From VAZQ01 sp046733355 (GTDB lineage Bacteria; Pseudomonadota; Alphaproteobacteria; Rhizobiales; Xanthobacteraceae): a DNA stretch of 64,000 nt. Location of the stretch: the NCBI GenBank assembly GCA_046733355.1, contig JBKPOZ010000028.1, positions 1 through 64,000 on the forward strand. The letters are read 5' to 3'. A program made the translations under genes and the position numbers. Position 1 is the first letter of the stretch. Every line of letters begins with the position of its first letter. The notes below the pieces were generated by a model. That model saw only the letters and a program-made list of their open reading frames with translations, did no database searches and had not been told where the DNA came from. Positions 51,961-61,250 of this stretch are shown here, piece by piece.

Positions 51961-52763
51961 TGCCGGCGGCCGGGACGGCTCCGGCTCTGCGCGTGCAGGG
52001 CTTGTCGAAGACGTTCGGGGCAAAGGCGGTGCTGCGCGACATCGATCTCGATGTGGCGAAAGGCGACACCGTCGTCGTCATCGGCGCTTCGGGCTCCGGA
52101 AAGACCACGCTCCTGCGCTGCATCAACTATCTCGAGCGCCCATCGAGCGGTGCGGTCTATCTCAACGGGCGACTCATCGGTCGCGTGCCGGCAGGGCGCG
52201 GCCGCTGGAAGGATGCCTCCGAGCACGCGCTCGCGAAGCAGCGCCGGGGAATCGGCTTTGTCTTCCAGCGGTTCAATCTGTTTCCGCACCTGAGCGCGCT
52301 GGACAATGTGGCGATCGGGTTGCACCGGGTCTCGGGTTTGCCCAAGCGCCTCGCCCGCGAGCGCGCCGCCGAGTATCTGCGCCGGGTCTTCCTGGCCGAG
52401 CATGTCCACAAGAAGCCGAGCGAGCTTTCCGGCGGACAACAGCAGCGGGTGGCGATTGCCCGCGCGCTCGCCATGCAGCCGGCGATCATCCTTTTTGACG
52501 AGCCGACCTCGGCGCTTGATCCCGAGCTGGTGCGGGAAGTACTCGACACCATCCGCATGCTTGCAGCAGGCGGAATGACCTCGGTGATCGTCACCCACGA
52601 GCTGTCATTTGCGCTGCAGGTGGCAAAATGCGTGGTGTTCATGGATGAAGGCGCGATCGTCGACCGCGGACCCCCGCGCGAGCTGTTCGGTTGCCCGCGC
52701 GAGGCGCGCACGCGCCGTTTTCTCGAGCACCTGCACCTTCCCGATCTGAAAGCAGCGCCATGA
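51960..52763 (+). CDS. Polar amino-acid-type ABC transporter ATPase
   Basis: The 267 residues contain Walker A GASGSGKTT, signature LSGGQQQRVAIARAL, Walker B IILFDEPTSALDPELV and the switch His VTHELSFAL. The stop overlaps the following amidohydrolase gene (ATGA), so the transporter and enzyme are translated together, which ties the importer to that enzyme's substrate. Confidence 0.92.
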   Translation: MPAAGTAPALRVQGLSKTFGAKAVLRDIDLDVAKGDTVVVIGASGSGKTTLLRCINYLERPSSGAVYLNGRLIGRVPAGRGRWKDASEHALAKQRRGIGFVFQRFNLFPHLSALDNVAIGLHRVSGLPKRLARERAAEYLRRVFLAEHVHKKPSELSGGQQQRVAIARALAMQPAIILFDEPTSALDPELVREVLDTIRMLAAGGMTSVIVTHELSFALQVAKCVVFMDEGAIVDRGPPRELFGCPREARTRRFLEHLHLPDLKAAP

Positions 52764-54187
52764 AGGAAACGGACTCTTTTGACATTCTCATCCGCGGCTG
52801 CACGGCGCTGACCTCCGATCCGGCACAGCCCGTCATCGATGACGCGGTGATCGGCGTCCGCGGCAATCGGGTGGCATTCATTGCAAAAGGCAACGAGGCG
52901 GAAGAGCTGCAGGCCAAGCGCGTGATCGACGCCCGCGGCCATGTGGCAACGCCCGGCTTCGTGAATGTGCATACGCACGCGGTGCTCTCGCTCGCGCGCG
53001 GGATGACGGAGGACGCGGGCTTTGCGCCGGCTTACACCGCGGGCGTACCGCACGCCTATGACATCCGGGAAGATGAGGCGGTCGCGCTGGCGCGCGTCAC
53101 CGCGCTCGAGGCGCTGTCATTCGGCTCGACGCTGATCAACGACACCTACATCCACGCGCACGCGACGCTTCCGGCAGTCGCCGAGCTGGGGATTCGCATC
53201 TCCTCGTCGGCCTGGCTCCACGACGTCGATTTCACCCGCGTACACGAGGGCGCGTGGAAATACGAGACCACGATCGGCGACCGGACCTTGCGTTATGCGG
53301 TCGATCTTTATGACTGCTGGCACGGCGCGTTTGACGGCCGTGCCACGGTGATGCTGGCGCCGCACGCGATCGACACGTGCTCGCGCGATTTTCTACGCGA
53401 GGTCGACCGCGAGCGCAGGCGCATGGGCGTGCGCGTGATGACACATCTCGCGCAGAGCCATACCGAAGTCGAGCAGGTGCGGAGGCGTGACGGCATGACC
53501 CCCACTGAAGCCGTGGAAGATGCCGGGCTTCTCGATGATGGGCTGATTGCCGCGCACTGCCTGGTCATGACCAATGACGACATCGCCCGCGCGGGCCGCG
53601 CGCACATTACCGTTGCGCACGCCCCCAAGGTCAATATGACCGGCGGCTATTTGCCCGTGACGTCTCAATTGCGCCGCGCCGGCGCGCAAATCGCGCTGGC
53701 GACCGACAACATGCACGGCGACATGGTGGAGGTGATGCGGTGGGCGCTGGCGGCGGGCCGGCTGCAGGAGAAGGCGGTAACAGATTTCTGGCAGGCGAGC
53801 GACGTTTTCTATATGGGAACGCTCGGCGCCGCCAAGGCATTGGGCCGCGAGCACGACCTGGGCAGCCTCACGGTCGGCAAGAAGGCCGATGTCGTGCTGT
53901 TCGATTTCCGCCGGGCGCATCTCACCCCCGCGCTGAACCCGCTTGCAACGCTGGTGCATGTCGCCCAGGGGCGCGATATCGCCACGGTCATCGTGGACGG
54001 CCGCGTCGTCATCGAGGATGGCCGCCCCGTGCTTGTCGACGCGGATCGCATTCGCCAGGAAGGAGCCGCCGCGGCGCGCGGGCTGTGGAACCGCGTCACC
54101 GGCCATTCCGGCCGGGGACTCTGGACGTCGCCCCCGACGCCATGTATCGGGCCATCAAAGAGCATGGCAGATGGATCGCGTAGCTGA
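52760..54187 (+). CDS. TRZ/ATZ-type amidohydrolase (deaminase-like)
   Basis: This second amidohydrolase of 475 residues begins MKETDSFDILIRGCTALTS, followed by the metal motif GFVNVHTHAVLSLARG, His in RVMTHLAQSHTE, His in LIAAHCLVMTN and the Asp in IALATDNMHGDMVE. It resembles cytosine deaminase/SAH deaminase-type hydrolases. It is fused by overlap to the ABC ATPase gene and pairs with a similar enzyme on the other strand, suggesting sequential deamination or dehalogenation. The last 20 residues differ from the family and may be due to reading past the usual end. Confidence 0.85.
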   Translation: MKETDSFDILIRGCTALTSDPAQPVIDDAVIGVRGNRVAFIAKGNEAEELQAKRVIDARGHVATPGFVNVHTHAVLSLARGMTEDAGFAPAYTAGVPHAYDIREDEAVALARVTALEALSFGSTLINDTYIHAHATLPAVAELGIRISSSAWLHDVDFTRVHEGAWKYETTIGDRTLRYAVDLYDCWHGAFDGRATVMLAPHAIDTCSRDFLREVDRERRRMGVRVMTHLAQSHTEVEQVRRRDGMTPTEAVEDAGLLDDGLIAAHCLVMTNDDIARAGRAHITVAHAPKVNMTGGYLPVTSQLRRAGAQIALATDNMHGDMVEVMRWALAAGRLQEKAVTDFWQASDVFYMGTLGAAKALGREHDLGSLTVGKKADVVLFDFRRAHLTPALNPLATLVHVAQGRDIATVIVDGRVVIEDGRPVLVDADRIRQEGAAAARGLWNRVTGHSGRGLWTSPPTPCIGPSKSMADGSRS

Positions 54188-54217
54188 GAAGTTTTTCCGA
54201 AAGCCCCGGCACAGCCA

Positions 54218-54848
54218 ATGAAGCTTTACGACTGCACGACGGCGCCGAGCCCGCGCCGCGTGCGTATTTTTCTTGCGGAAAAAGGGATCAGCGTGGCGAC
54301 CGTGCAGGTCGATCTGCGTAATGGCGAGCAATTCACGCCCGCGTTTCGTGCAATCAATGCGGACTGCACCGTGCCGGTGCTCGTACTCGACGACGGCACG
54401 GCCATCGCGGACATCATTGCGATCTGCCGCTATTTCGAGGAGCTTCCATCCCGATCCATGTTTGATGGGCCGGACCCCTGCGGAAAAGGCGGTGATCGAA
54501 AGTTGGCAGCGCCGCATCGAGCGGGATGGTTTTTACGCCGTCATGGAGGCTTTTCGCAATTCGACGCCCGGATTGAAAGGACGCGCCCTGCCCGGCCCGG
54601 AATCGTACGATCAGATCCCTGCGCTGGCCGAGCGCGGGCGCGTCCGTATCCAGCATTTCTTCACTTCCATGAATGAAAGGCTTGCCGGGAACGAATTTGT
54701 CTGCGGCGCAAATTTCAGCATTGCCGATATTACCGCGATGGTCACCGTCGATTTTGCCGGCTGGGCGAAGCTCAGGCCGCCCGAGCACATGGCGCACCTG
54801 CGCCGCTGGCATACGGCGGTGACCGCGCGCCCCAGCGCGAGGGCCTGA
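54218..54848 (+). pseudogene. Glutathione S-transferase with a frame break near 54,446
   Basis: The N-terminal thioredoxin-like half is intact from ATG 54218 (MKLYDCTTAPSPRRVRIFLAEKGI, with Pro-Ser-Pro near the glutathione site, and TVPVLVLDDGTAIADIIAICRYFEELP). The helical half continues in another frame (LMGRTPAEKAVIESWQRRIERDGF to HTAVTARPSARA). One extra C at GAGCTTCCATCC explains it. The intact product would have about 209 residues. It lies downstream of the amidohydrolase gene. Confidence 0.72.
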
Positions 54849-54941
54849 GGTTCCCGGGAATCCTAAAGAGTTGTTAACCCGAACGGGAATATTGTGCGCG
54901 TCCGCAGCGCAACAAATCAGAATCAGGTATCGGAGAAGCTC

Positions 54942-55343
54942 ATGAGTGGCCCAACATCCTCGGCAGCGGAAGAGAAAGAGGTTCCCGTTGCGGTCGACAT
55001 GGAGGCGGAGCTCACCGAATTGGTCAATCAGAACATTTCGGGCTCGCAGCAGCTCGAGAACGATGCCGAGCGAATCAGGGCCTCGGTCGCGCGCCTGACG
55101 TCGACCTCGATCGAGGGCCTCGAAGGGCTGGCCTCCGAGCTCCAGGACCTGCAGCGCTTCCTGAACTCGGAAGTCCGTCGTGTGCAAAGTGAGATCGAGA
55201 GCGCATTGGCGGGCATGAAGATCATCATCGAGACCATTGCGCCCTGGAAAAGCTGCGCACTGCCCATCGCGGCCCCGCCAAGCGCCCAGACCGTGGCAAT
55301 GCCACGGACGGCGCCGTTTCCGATTTCCCAATCGCGTCGCTGA
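54942..55343 (+). CDS. Hypothetical coiled-coil protein, 133 residues
   Basis: The central part is a strongly helical block (LTELVNQNISGSQQLENDAERIRASVARLTSTSIEGLEGLASELQDLQRFLNSEVRRVQSEIESALAGMKIIIETIAPWK) that looks conserved in Bradyrhizobium relatives. There is no signal peptide. It may act as a scaffolding or phasin-like protein; the function is unknown. GGAGAAG precedes ATG 54942. Confidence 0.65.
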   Translation: MSGPTSSAAEEKEVPVAVDMEAELTELVNQNISGSQQLENDAERIRASVARLTSTSIEGLEGLASELQDLQRFLNSEVRRVQSEIESALAGMKIIIETIAPWKSCALPIAAPPSAQTVAMPRTAPFPISQSRR

Positions 55344-55364
55344 GCGTTTGCAGCCGGCGGCCGT

Positions 55365-57395
55365 TCAGACGTCGCTTTTGCGCTCCGCAGCCTCGCGCTC
55401 GCGCAGGTAATCCTCGGTCGTGCGCGCCTTCGGACGCGGCGGCGCGCCGTGCGGATCGAATTCCTGCTCGGTAATGACGATCACGCGGCAGTCCTCGCAC
55501 ATTTTGAGGACATCCAGGCGCTGCGCGGATTCCTGGAACATCCAGTGCCGGCCCGCGAGTTTCCCCGAGATGCGCTCGATCGTGCTTTTCACGCCGAACG
55601 GCTTGCCGCAGCGGATGCAGTGAAACGGCTCCTCTTCTTTGAGAACCCGCGCGGTCGCGGTTGCCGCGCGAAAGTCGAGCTGCGGCACCAGCGTGATCAC
55701 CTTCTCCGGACACGTCGCCTTGCACAGCCCGCACTGCACGCACGCATCCTCGGTAAACCGCAGCATCGGCCGTTCGGGGTTGTCGCTCAGGGCTCCCGTC
55801 GGACACGCCGAAACGCAGGCGAGACATAGGGTGCAGCCGTCGGCGTTGAGCTCCACCGACCCGAACGGAGCGGCCAGAGGCAGCGCGATGACATCCACCG
55901 GAGCAGGAGCAACGCGGTGCAGCTCGCGCAGGCCGAGGCGCAGCAAGTCCCGTTTTGCGCCGGACGGCATGAAGCTCGCCGGAGCAGAGGCGCCTCGCGC
56001 GGGATCGAGGGAACGCAGCATGCCGCCGAGCGCGTCGGGATCGTCGGTTTCGAGCGTCGCAACGCGTCCGGTGCCAAAACCGAGGTCCGCCAGAATCGGC
56101 TCGGCAAGCGCGATCGTTTTGGCAAGCCCGCTGACGTCGTAACGCGCCTTGCTGCGCAGCAGAAAACGTACCGCGCAGGCACCGTAGGCAAAGGCGCCGG
56201 CAATTGTCTCAAGGCCTGTTTGCGTCACCTCGTTCACCGCAAGGGGCAGCACATTCGCCGGCAGCCCGTTGCCGAAGCGGGCGAGCGCGTCGATCAAGGG
56301 CCTGCCATGCGCCGAGTCGTGAATGAGCAGCACCGGGCTGATGCCGCCGGCCTTCAGATAGGTGGTGAGCAGAATGCGCAGCTTGCGCAGCAATGTGTCG
56401 ACGGGCGGCAGCGCATAGGAAGCGGCCCCGGTCGGGCAGACCGCCGCGCATTGGCCGCAGCCGGCACAGACGTGGGCATTGATCGCGACATGATCGCCCG
56501 CAGGCGCAATGGCGCTGGTCGGGCATAGATCGAGACACCGCGTACAGCCGACGATCTTCGAGCGGGAATGGGCGCAAAGATCCGCCGTGAACGAGATGTA
56601 GCGCGGCTTGTCGAAAGTGCCGACGAGATCCCGCGCCTTGAGGACGGCGCGCAGCACGGCTGCAGGGTCTGTGGGATCGGCCCGCAAATAGCCGTCGCGC
56701 AGATCGCTCGCCGGAAACAGCGGCGGGCCGCCCGAGAGATCGAGCACCAGGTCGCACTGCGAGGTGGCGCCGTCGCGCGGGATGCCGAAGCGCATGACAT
56801 CGCGCGATGAGGGCGAAGGCTGCGCGTAATCGTCTACTACGAGCCGGAACGCGCCGAGATGACCGTTCGCCGAGCGGATGCGGCCCCGCACGATCGGAAA
56901 CTCGGCGACGCTCGGCGGGTCGACAGCTGCCGGAGGCGTTATGAGAACAGTGACGTCGAGATGGTCCTTGAGCAGCTGGCCTGCTTCGATCGGCTGCTCA
57001 TCGCGGCCGTAGATGAGAATGGCGCCATCGCTGTTGAAGCTGACGAATGGAACTTCCGGGATCGGCTCGGCAGCGGCGGCGAGAAGCGCGGCGATCTTTG
57101 GGCCGGCCGTCTGCGCATCCTTCGACCAGCCGGCAGTTTCCCGAATATTGACGAATGCAACTTCTGCGGAGCTGCCTTCAGCCAGCTCGGAGAAAAGTGG
57201 GGCCTCCTGGGTGCAGCCGACGAGGAGCGGCCGATCCTCCGCCGCAGCGGCACGGAATTTCTCCACTTCGGCGCGACACAGCTCATCTGCGCTGACGACG
57301 GTCGTTCCCTGGCAGGCGCGCTTCACCCCATCCGCGTCGAGCGGAATGGTGCGCTCGCACGAGCAAACGAGAATTTTGCGCGACTGCTCCGACAT
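55365..57395 (-). CDS. Large ferredoxin-type protein with four [4Fe-4S] motifs, FDH-associated
   Basis: The 676 residues contain two pairs of ferredoxin motifs: CTRCLDLCPTSAI and CAGCGQCAAVCPTGA at about 290-330, and CTLCLACVSACPTGAL and CVQCGLCKATCPEKV at about 530-570. A late CIRCGKPF...CEDCRV zinc- or cluster-type site follows. No signal peptide, so it is cytosolic. It is divergent from a formate dehydrogenase maturation operon and is probably an electron carrier or maturation protein for that enzyme. The reaction is not known to me. Confidence 0.8.
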   Translation of the reverse strand: MSEQSRKILVCSCERTIPLDADGVKRACQGTTVVSADELCRAEVEKFRAAAAEDRPLLVGCTQEAPLFSELAEGSSAEVAFVNIRETAGWSKDAQTAGPKIAALLAAAAEPIPEVPFVSFNSDGAILIYGRDEQPIEAGQLLKDHLDVTVLITPPAAVDPPSVAEFPIVRGRIRSANGHLGAFRLVVDDYAQPSPSSRDVMRFGIPRDGATSQCDLVLDLSGGPPLFPASDLRDGYLRADPTDPAAVLRAVLKARDLVGTFDKPRYISFTADLCAHSRSKIVGCTRCLDLCPTSAIAPAGDHVAINAHVCAGCGQCAAVCPTGAASYALPPVDTLLRKLRILLTTYLKAGGISPVLLIHDSAHGRPLIDALARFGNGLPANVLPLAVNEVTQTGLETIAGAFAYGACAVRFLLRSKARYDVSGLAKTIALAEPILADLGFGTGRVATLETDDPDALGGMLRSLDPARGASAPASFMPSGAKRDLLRLGLRELHRVAPAPVDVIALPLAAPFGSVELNADGCTLCLACVSACPTGALSDNPERPMLRFTEDACVQCGLCKATCPEKVITLVPQLDFRAATATARVLKEEEPFHCIRCGKPFGVKSTIERISGKLAGRHWMFQESAQRLDVLKMCEDCRVIVITEQEFDPHGAPPRPKARTTEDYLREREAAERKSDV

Positions 57396-57412
57396 TGAGG
57401 AACACTTCTCTC

Positions 57413-57478
57413 ACCCGTCATCCTGAGGCGCGAGCGAGCGTAGCAAGCGCCTTGCGCCGAGCACCTCAGATGACGGGT
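57413..57478. repeat. Family B inverted-repeat element, copy 2
   Basis: ACCCGTCATCCTGAGGCGC (57413-57431) pairs with GCACCTCAGATGACGGGT (57461-57478), with one missing base in the right arm. It lies between the divergent ferredoxin gene and the formate dehydrogenase accessory operon. Confidence 0.75.
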
Positions 57479-57546
57479 GTAGGTTTGAGCGCGTAGGGGC
57501 CTATATAATGAGGACTCTGCATCAGCGCGAATCTGAAAGAAAAGAA

Positions 57547-58308
57547 ATGGTCCTGCGGGAACGCACTCCTCTGCGTATAAACGAGCCCAAGCTCGACCTG
57601 CCGCCGCCGTTCCGGTGCGTGAGCTTGCGCGAGGTGGGAGATGCATTCGCGCACGCGCTCAAAATCGCCGCGCAGGAGGGCGCCGGCACGCTGGTGCATG
57701 TCGGGCGCTTCGATCTCGTGGAATTTGCACTGGTGCTGGAACCGGAGGAGCCGCTGCGTGCCGCGCGGCGCGCGCTCTATGCGGGGCTCGTCGCGCTCGG
57801 CCAAGCGCTTGCGCTGCATGCGCCTCCCCAGCGCCTCATTACTTTCGACTGGCCCGATGCGCTTCGGGTGGATGGCGGGCTTGTCGGCGGCGCCCGGCTC
57901 GCCTGGCCGGAAAATGCACGCGAAAGCGAGCCGCCGGACTGGCTTGTGTTTGCCGCCATGATCCGCACCGTCGCCATGGGAGAAGAGGAACCGGGCCTGC
58001 GGCCGCTTTCGACCGCCCTTGAGGAGGAGGGCTTTGACGATCTCGGCTCCGGTCGCCTGCTGGAAAGCTTTGCCCGGTCCTGCATGCGCGTGATGGACAC
58101 GTGGCAGGAAGACGGGTTCACGCCGATAGCAAAAGAATATCTGGCGCACCTCTCGCCAGAGGAGGGCACCCGGCATGAGATCGCAGACAACGGCGACCTT
58201 CTGATACATGACGCCGGGAACACGAAGTCCCGGCGCAGCTCTCTGCGCACGGCGCTCGCCCGTCCATCATGGCTCGATGCTCAAACCGGCGCCCCACGCA
58301 GGCAGTAA
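57547..58308 (+). CDS. Biotin/lipoate protein ligase-like protein (BPL_LplA_LipB_2 type)
   Basis: From ATG 57547 (MVLRERTPLRINEP) the 253 residues show a ligase-like fold: FALVLEPEEPLRAARRALYAGLVALGQALALHAPPQRLITFDWPDALRVDGG, followed by GARLAW and a C-terminal DUF4444-like region. The usual catalytic Lys is not obvious, so it may bind rather than transfer. Such genes recur in formate dehydrogenase clusters of Hyphomicrobiales. Its role there is unclear. Confidence 0.75.
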   Translation: MVLRERTPLRINEPKLDLPPPFRCVSLREVGDAFAHALKIAAQEGAGTLVHVGRFDLVEFALVLEPEEPLRAARRALYAGLVALGQALALHAPPQRLITFDWPDALRVDGGLVGGARLAWPENARESEPPDWLVFAAMIRTVAMGEEEPGLRPLSTALEEEGFDDLGSGRLLESFARSCMRVMDTWQEDGFTPIAKEYLAHLSPEEGTRHEIADNGDLLIHDAGNTKSRRSSLRTALARPSWLDAQTGAPRRQ

Positions 58309-58321
58309 CATATAAAAGCGC

Positions 58322-59326
58322 ATGCAAGATTTTTGGGTTTCAAGTGGGCATCACCTGCTCGACCGCGATGCAGGCGGCGGCCTCCTGATCACCGACGGGT
58401 ATCTCAAAGCCTATCTGGCGCGGCCGGAGCTCGCTCCACCGCCCGAAGCATGCATCGCCGAGCGCAGCCTGCATGCCGCGCTGCTGCTCAATCCGCGTCG
58501 GCCGGTTGCGCCTTCCGAGATTGCGCGCATTGCCGATGCCGATGCGCGCGAGAACTGGAACGTGATGATCGCATTTCGCGATCATCTCATATCGCACCGG
58601 ACACTCGAAGCAGCCTATCTCGGCATCGTACGCCGGCGCATCGACGTGCCTCCGCTTTTCGCCAATCAACTCGTGCACGTGATCCTGCGCAATGCGCTCC
58701 ACGGCTGCACCGATCCGTTTGTGGCCCGCGCAGGCGAGCTGTTCTTTCGGCCACAGCGGCTCACGGTGAATAACGGATCGCTGATTGCCGCCGACGAGGA
58801 GACCGTCACGAGCAGCCAGCCGCAACCAACAAGTCCGCTCGTTGCCATGCTCGGGCTCTCTGCGGGCCCGGGAATCGACGTCCTGAACAATGAGAACTCG
58901 GCGGGCTATTGGGAGCGCAGCGAGGCGTTCGACATGGCCCTCGATCTCACCGCCGGCCGCCGCGCACTTGCAGCTCTGGGCGAGGTGATCGCGCGCTGGG
59001 TTGCGCATCTTCTCGCCATCGAAGTCGATGTGCAGCTGCTGACCGAGGCGACGGGGGTCGAGCTCAACTGGTATGTGGGCCTGGATGCCGAGGCGACCGC
59101 GATCGGAGATGCGCTGTGGCGCGGCGAGGAGCTCGACGAGGCCGCGCGCGAGCGCATCGTCGGACTCTACGCATTGACATTTCGGGACGATCAGCTGGTC
59201 ATTGAGAAATCTCGTGGAGAGCCCACCTATCTGCTCATGGCCATGGATGCTGAGCGCAGGCTGCGGCTGAAGCCGCAGAACCTGGTCACTGGGTTGCCCG
59301 TGCGCGCGCTGGAGCCGGCATCGTGA
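58322..59326 (+). CDS. DUF6352-family protein
   Basis: This 334-residue protein begins MQDFWVSSGHHLLDRDAGGGLLITDGYLKAYLARPEL and has the block ENWNVMIAFRDHLISHRTLEAAYLGIVRRRIDVPPLFANQLVHVILRNAL. It lacks signal peptide and membrane segments. I believe it is DUF6352, a family seen next to DUF3305/DUF3306 in formate dehydrogenase loci; no function is known. Its stop overlaps the next start by four bases. Confidence 0.7.
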   Translation: MQDFWVSSGHHLLDRDAGGGLLITDGYLKAYLARPELAPPPEACIAERSLHAALLLNPRRPVAPSEIARIADADARENWNVMIAFRDHLISHRTLEAAYLGIVRRRIDVPPLFANQLVHVILRNALHGCTDPFVARAGELFFRPQRLTVNNGSLIAADEETVTSSQPQPTSPLVAMLGLSAGPGIDVLNNENSAGYWERSEAFDMALDLTAGRRALAALGEVIARWVAHLLAIEVDVQLLTEATGVELNWYVGLDAEATAIGDALWRGEELDEAARERIVGLYALTFRDDQLVIEKSRGEPTYLLMAMDAERRLRLKPQNLVTGLPVRALEPAS

Positions 59327-59838
59327 CCGTCGCGCCCGCGCTTGCGACCATTCCGGTCGGCGTCATTGTCGAACGCCGCAAGGCCGCAAGCCCATGGATC
59401 GATTTCACGTGGCGCGCGGTTTCCGTGCTCGTCGGCGAGCCCGACACTCCACCGTGGACCACCCTCTCCGAGGACGCGCACTGCGCCACGTTGTACGTGG
59501 GTGCAGTCGACCTCGAGCTTTACCGCATCGAAACCGCGCATTACGACGACAATCTCCACTCAGGCTCGCCGCGCCTGTGGGTCGCGCTGCGGCCGACGGG
59601 AGGCGAGCCTCCTTACGAGCTCTTTGCCGTTACCGCAGATCCGGCGGAAGGCGAGGCGCTGACCGAGGCGGGCAGCAATCTGGTGGATGTGGTGCCCATG
59701 CCCCCGGCCATATGCGCGCAGATCGAAGGTTTCGTGGCTGAGCATCACGTTGACCGGCCCTTCTACAAGCGGCAGCGCGTTCGCGCCGATCCGGAATCGC
59801 TCGCCCGCCGGGCGCGTGTTCAGAAAGAACAGGAATGA
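59323..59838 (+). CDS. DUF3305 protein
   Basis: The 171 residues, from GTG 59323, begin VTVAPALATIPVGVIVERRKA and contain SPWIDFTWRAVSVLVGEPDTPPWTTLSED and LYRIETAHYDDNLHSGSPRLWVALRP, the family core. Genes of this family accompany Mo/W formate dehydrogenases in proteobacteria. It is probably an assembly factor. It overlaps the DUF3306 gene (ATGA). Confidence 0.85.
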   Translation: MTVAPALATIPVGVIVERRKAASPWIDFTWRAVSVLVGEPDTPPWTTLSEDAHCATLYVGAVDLELYRIETAHYDDNLHSGSPRLWVALRPTGGEPPYELFAVTADPAEGEALTEAGSNLVDVVPMPPAICAQIEGFVAEHHVDRPFYKRQRVRADPESLARRARVQKEQE

Positions 59839-60449
59839 CGAAACGCGAAACCTTTCTCCATCGCTGGTCCAGGCGCAAGCGCGCTGCGGCACCGGCTGCG
59901 CCGGCTGCGCCCGAGAGCACGCCGCCGCAGGAGAAGGCAGCTGCTCCACCCCCAATGCCGCAACCTGAACTGCCCTTCGATCTCAGCAAGCTCCCGCCGC
60001 TCGACTCGATCACCGCCCAGACGGATATCCGCGCCTATCTGGCGCCTGGCGTGCCCGCGGAGCTGACGCGTGCGGCGCTTCGTCGCGCGTGGGCTGCCGA
60101 TCCAAAAATCCGGGACTTCGTCGGGCTTTCCGAGAACGCATGGGATTTCAACGCGCCGGGAGGAGTGCCGGGATTCGGCCCGTTGCAAATGACGGACGAG
60201 CTTCGGCGCCAGGTCACCGGAATGGTCGGCCGGGCGCTTGAGCCGGAAAGGACCCAGGAGGCAGCTCCACAGGCGCCAAAAGCTGCGGTACCTGCCGCGG
60301 CACAAACCCCGGAGACAGATGAAAATTCCACGGACGCTGTGGAGAATATCCGCACGGGTGTTGCGCCTGAAACGGGTGCAGCGCAAGAGGCCGAGCAGCC
60401 GCAGCTGGTGATGCCGCAAAAGCGCCATGGCGGCGCTCTGCCCACCTAA
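59835..60449 (+). CDS. DUF3306 protein
   Basis: The 204 residues start MTKRETFLHRWSRRKRAA, with the family motif (FLxRWSRRK), then a conserved core SKLPPLDSITAQTDIRAYLAPGVPAELTRAALRRAWAADPKIRDFVGLSENAWDFN and an Ala/Pro/Glu-rich low-complexity tail. DUF3306 is a formate-dehydrogenase-associated family of unknown chemistry. A 110-base gap follows, before the chaperone gene. Confidence 0.85.
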   Translation: MTKRETFLHRWSRRKRAAAPAAPAAPESTPPQEKAAAPPPMPQPELPFDLSKLPPLDSITAQTDIRAYLAPGVPAELTRAALRRAWAADPKIRDFVGLSENAWDFNAPGGVPGFGPLQMTDELRRQVTGMVGRALEPERTQEAAPQAPKAAVPAAAQTPETDENSTDAVENIRTGVAPETGAAQEAEQPQLVMPQKRHGGALPT

Positions 60450-60559
60450 TTCTGCGCCTCCTGCGCAAATCATCGTGTTGTTAACCTGGTACTATTGACC
60501 GGTAGTTCCGGCGAACGGTAATTTCCACTCTGGAATTGCAATAAGAACAAAAACTGCCC

Positions 60560-61216
60560 ATGAGGGAATTAGATTCGGATGAGGCGATCCGCATCGGCGG
60601 CAGCGCTGCTGTGCCTCCACTTTCGTTGAACCCTTCCGCGGATGCCGATGATGTCGACCTTGCACGGGCGCACGAATATGCGCTGCTCTCCCTTTTGCTC
60701 GCACGTGCCCCGAATGCCGCGCTTCTCGAGCGCCTCGCGCAGTTGCGCGGAGATGCAACGCCGCTCGGACTCGCGCACGCAGCGCTCTCGCAGGCCGCGA
60801 GCCTCACGAATGTGACGGGGGTCGAGCGCGAGTATTTCGACCTCTTCATCGGTCTTGGGCGCGGCGAGCTCCTTCCCTATGGCTCGTATTATCTGACCGG
60901 CTTCCTGCACGAGCGGCCGCTGGCGCGCTTGCGCGCACATCTCGCAAGGCTCGGCATCGAGCGATCGGAAGGCAATGCGGACCCCGAGGACCACGCTGCG
61001 ATTCTTTGCGAGATCATGGCGGAAATGATCAGCGGGCGTTTCTCCGTGCCTGCCGGCTCGGACCGCGCGTTCTTCGAGCAGCATCTCGCGCCATGGATCG
61101 GGCAGTTCTTCAGCGATCTCGCTGCCGTGCAACGCGCCGATTTCTACCGGACCGTAGGCGCGCTGGGCAGGCTTTTCATCGACATCGAGAAAGAGGCATT
61201 TGCGCTGCCCGCGTGA
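60560..61216 (+). CDS. TorD-family chaperone for molybdoenzyme
   Basis: The 218 residues form a helical TorD/DmsD-like protein that holds a Mo enzyme subunit until cofactor insertion and Tat export. Motifs include LARAHEYALLSLLLARAPN, EREYFDLFIGLGRGELLPYGSYYLTGFLHERPLARLR (the TorD core), and PEDHAAILCEIMAEMISGRF. It precedes the Tat-peptide and catalytic-subunit genes, so its client is the formate dehydrogenase. Confidence 0.87.
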   Translation: MRELDSDEAIRIGGSAAVPPLSLNPSADADDVDLARAHEYALLSLLLARAPNAALLERLAQLRGDATPLGLAHAALSQAASLTNVTGVEREYFDLFIGLGRGELLPYGSYYLTGFLHERPLARLRAHLARLGIERSEGNADPEDHAAILCEIMAEMISGRFSVPAGSDRAFFEQHLAPWIGQFFSDLAAVQRADFYRTVGALGRLFIDIEKEAFALPA

Positions 61217-61250
61217 CGATCGCACGCGGGTACCGCGAGGAGGTGAGCGA

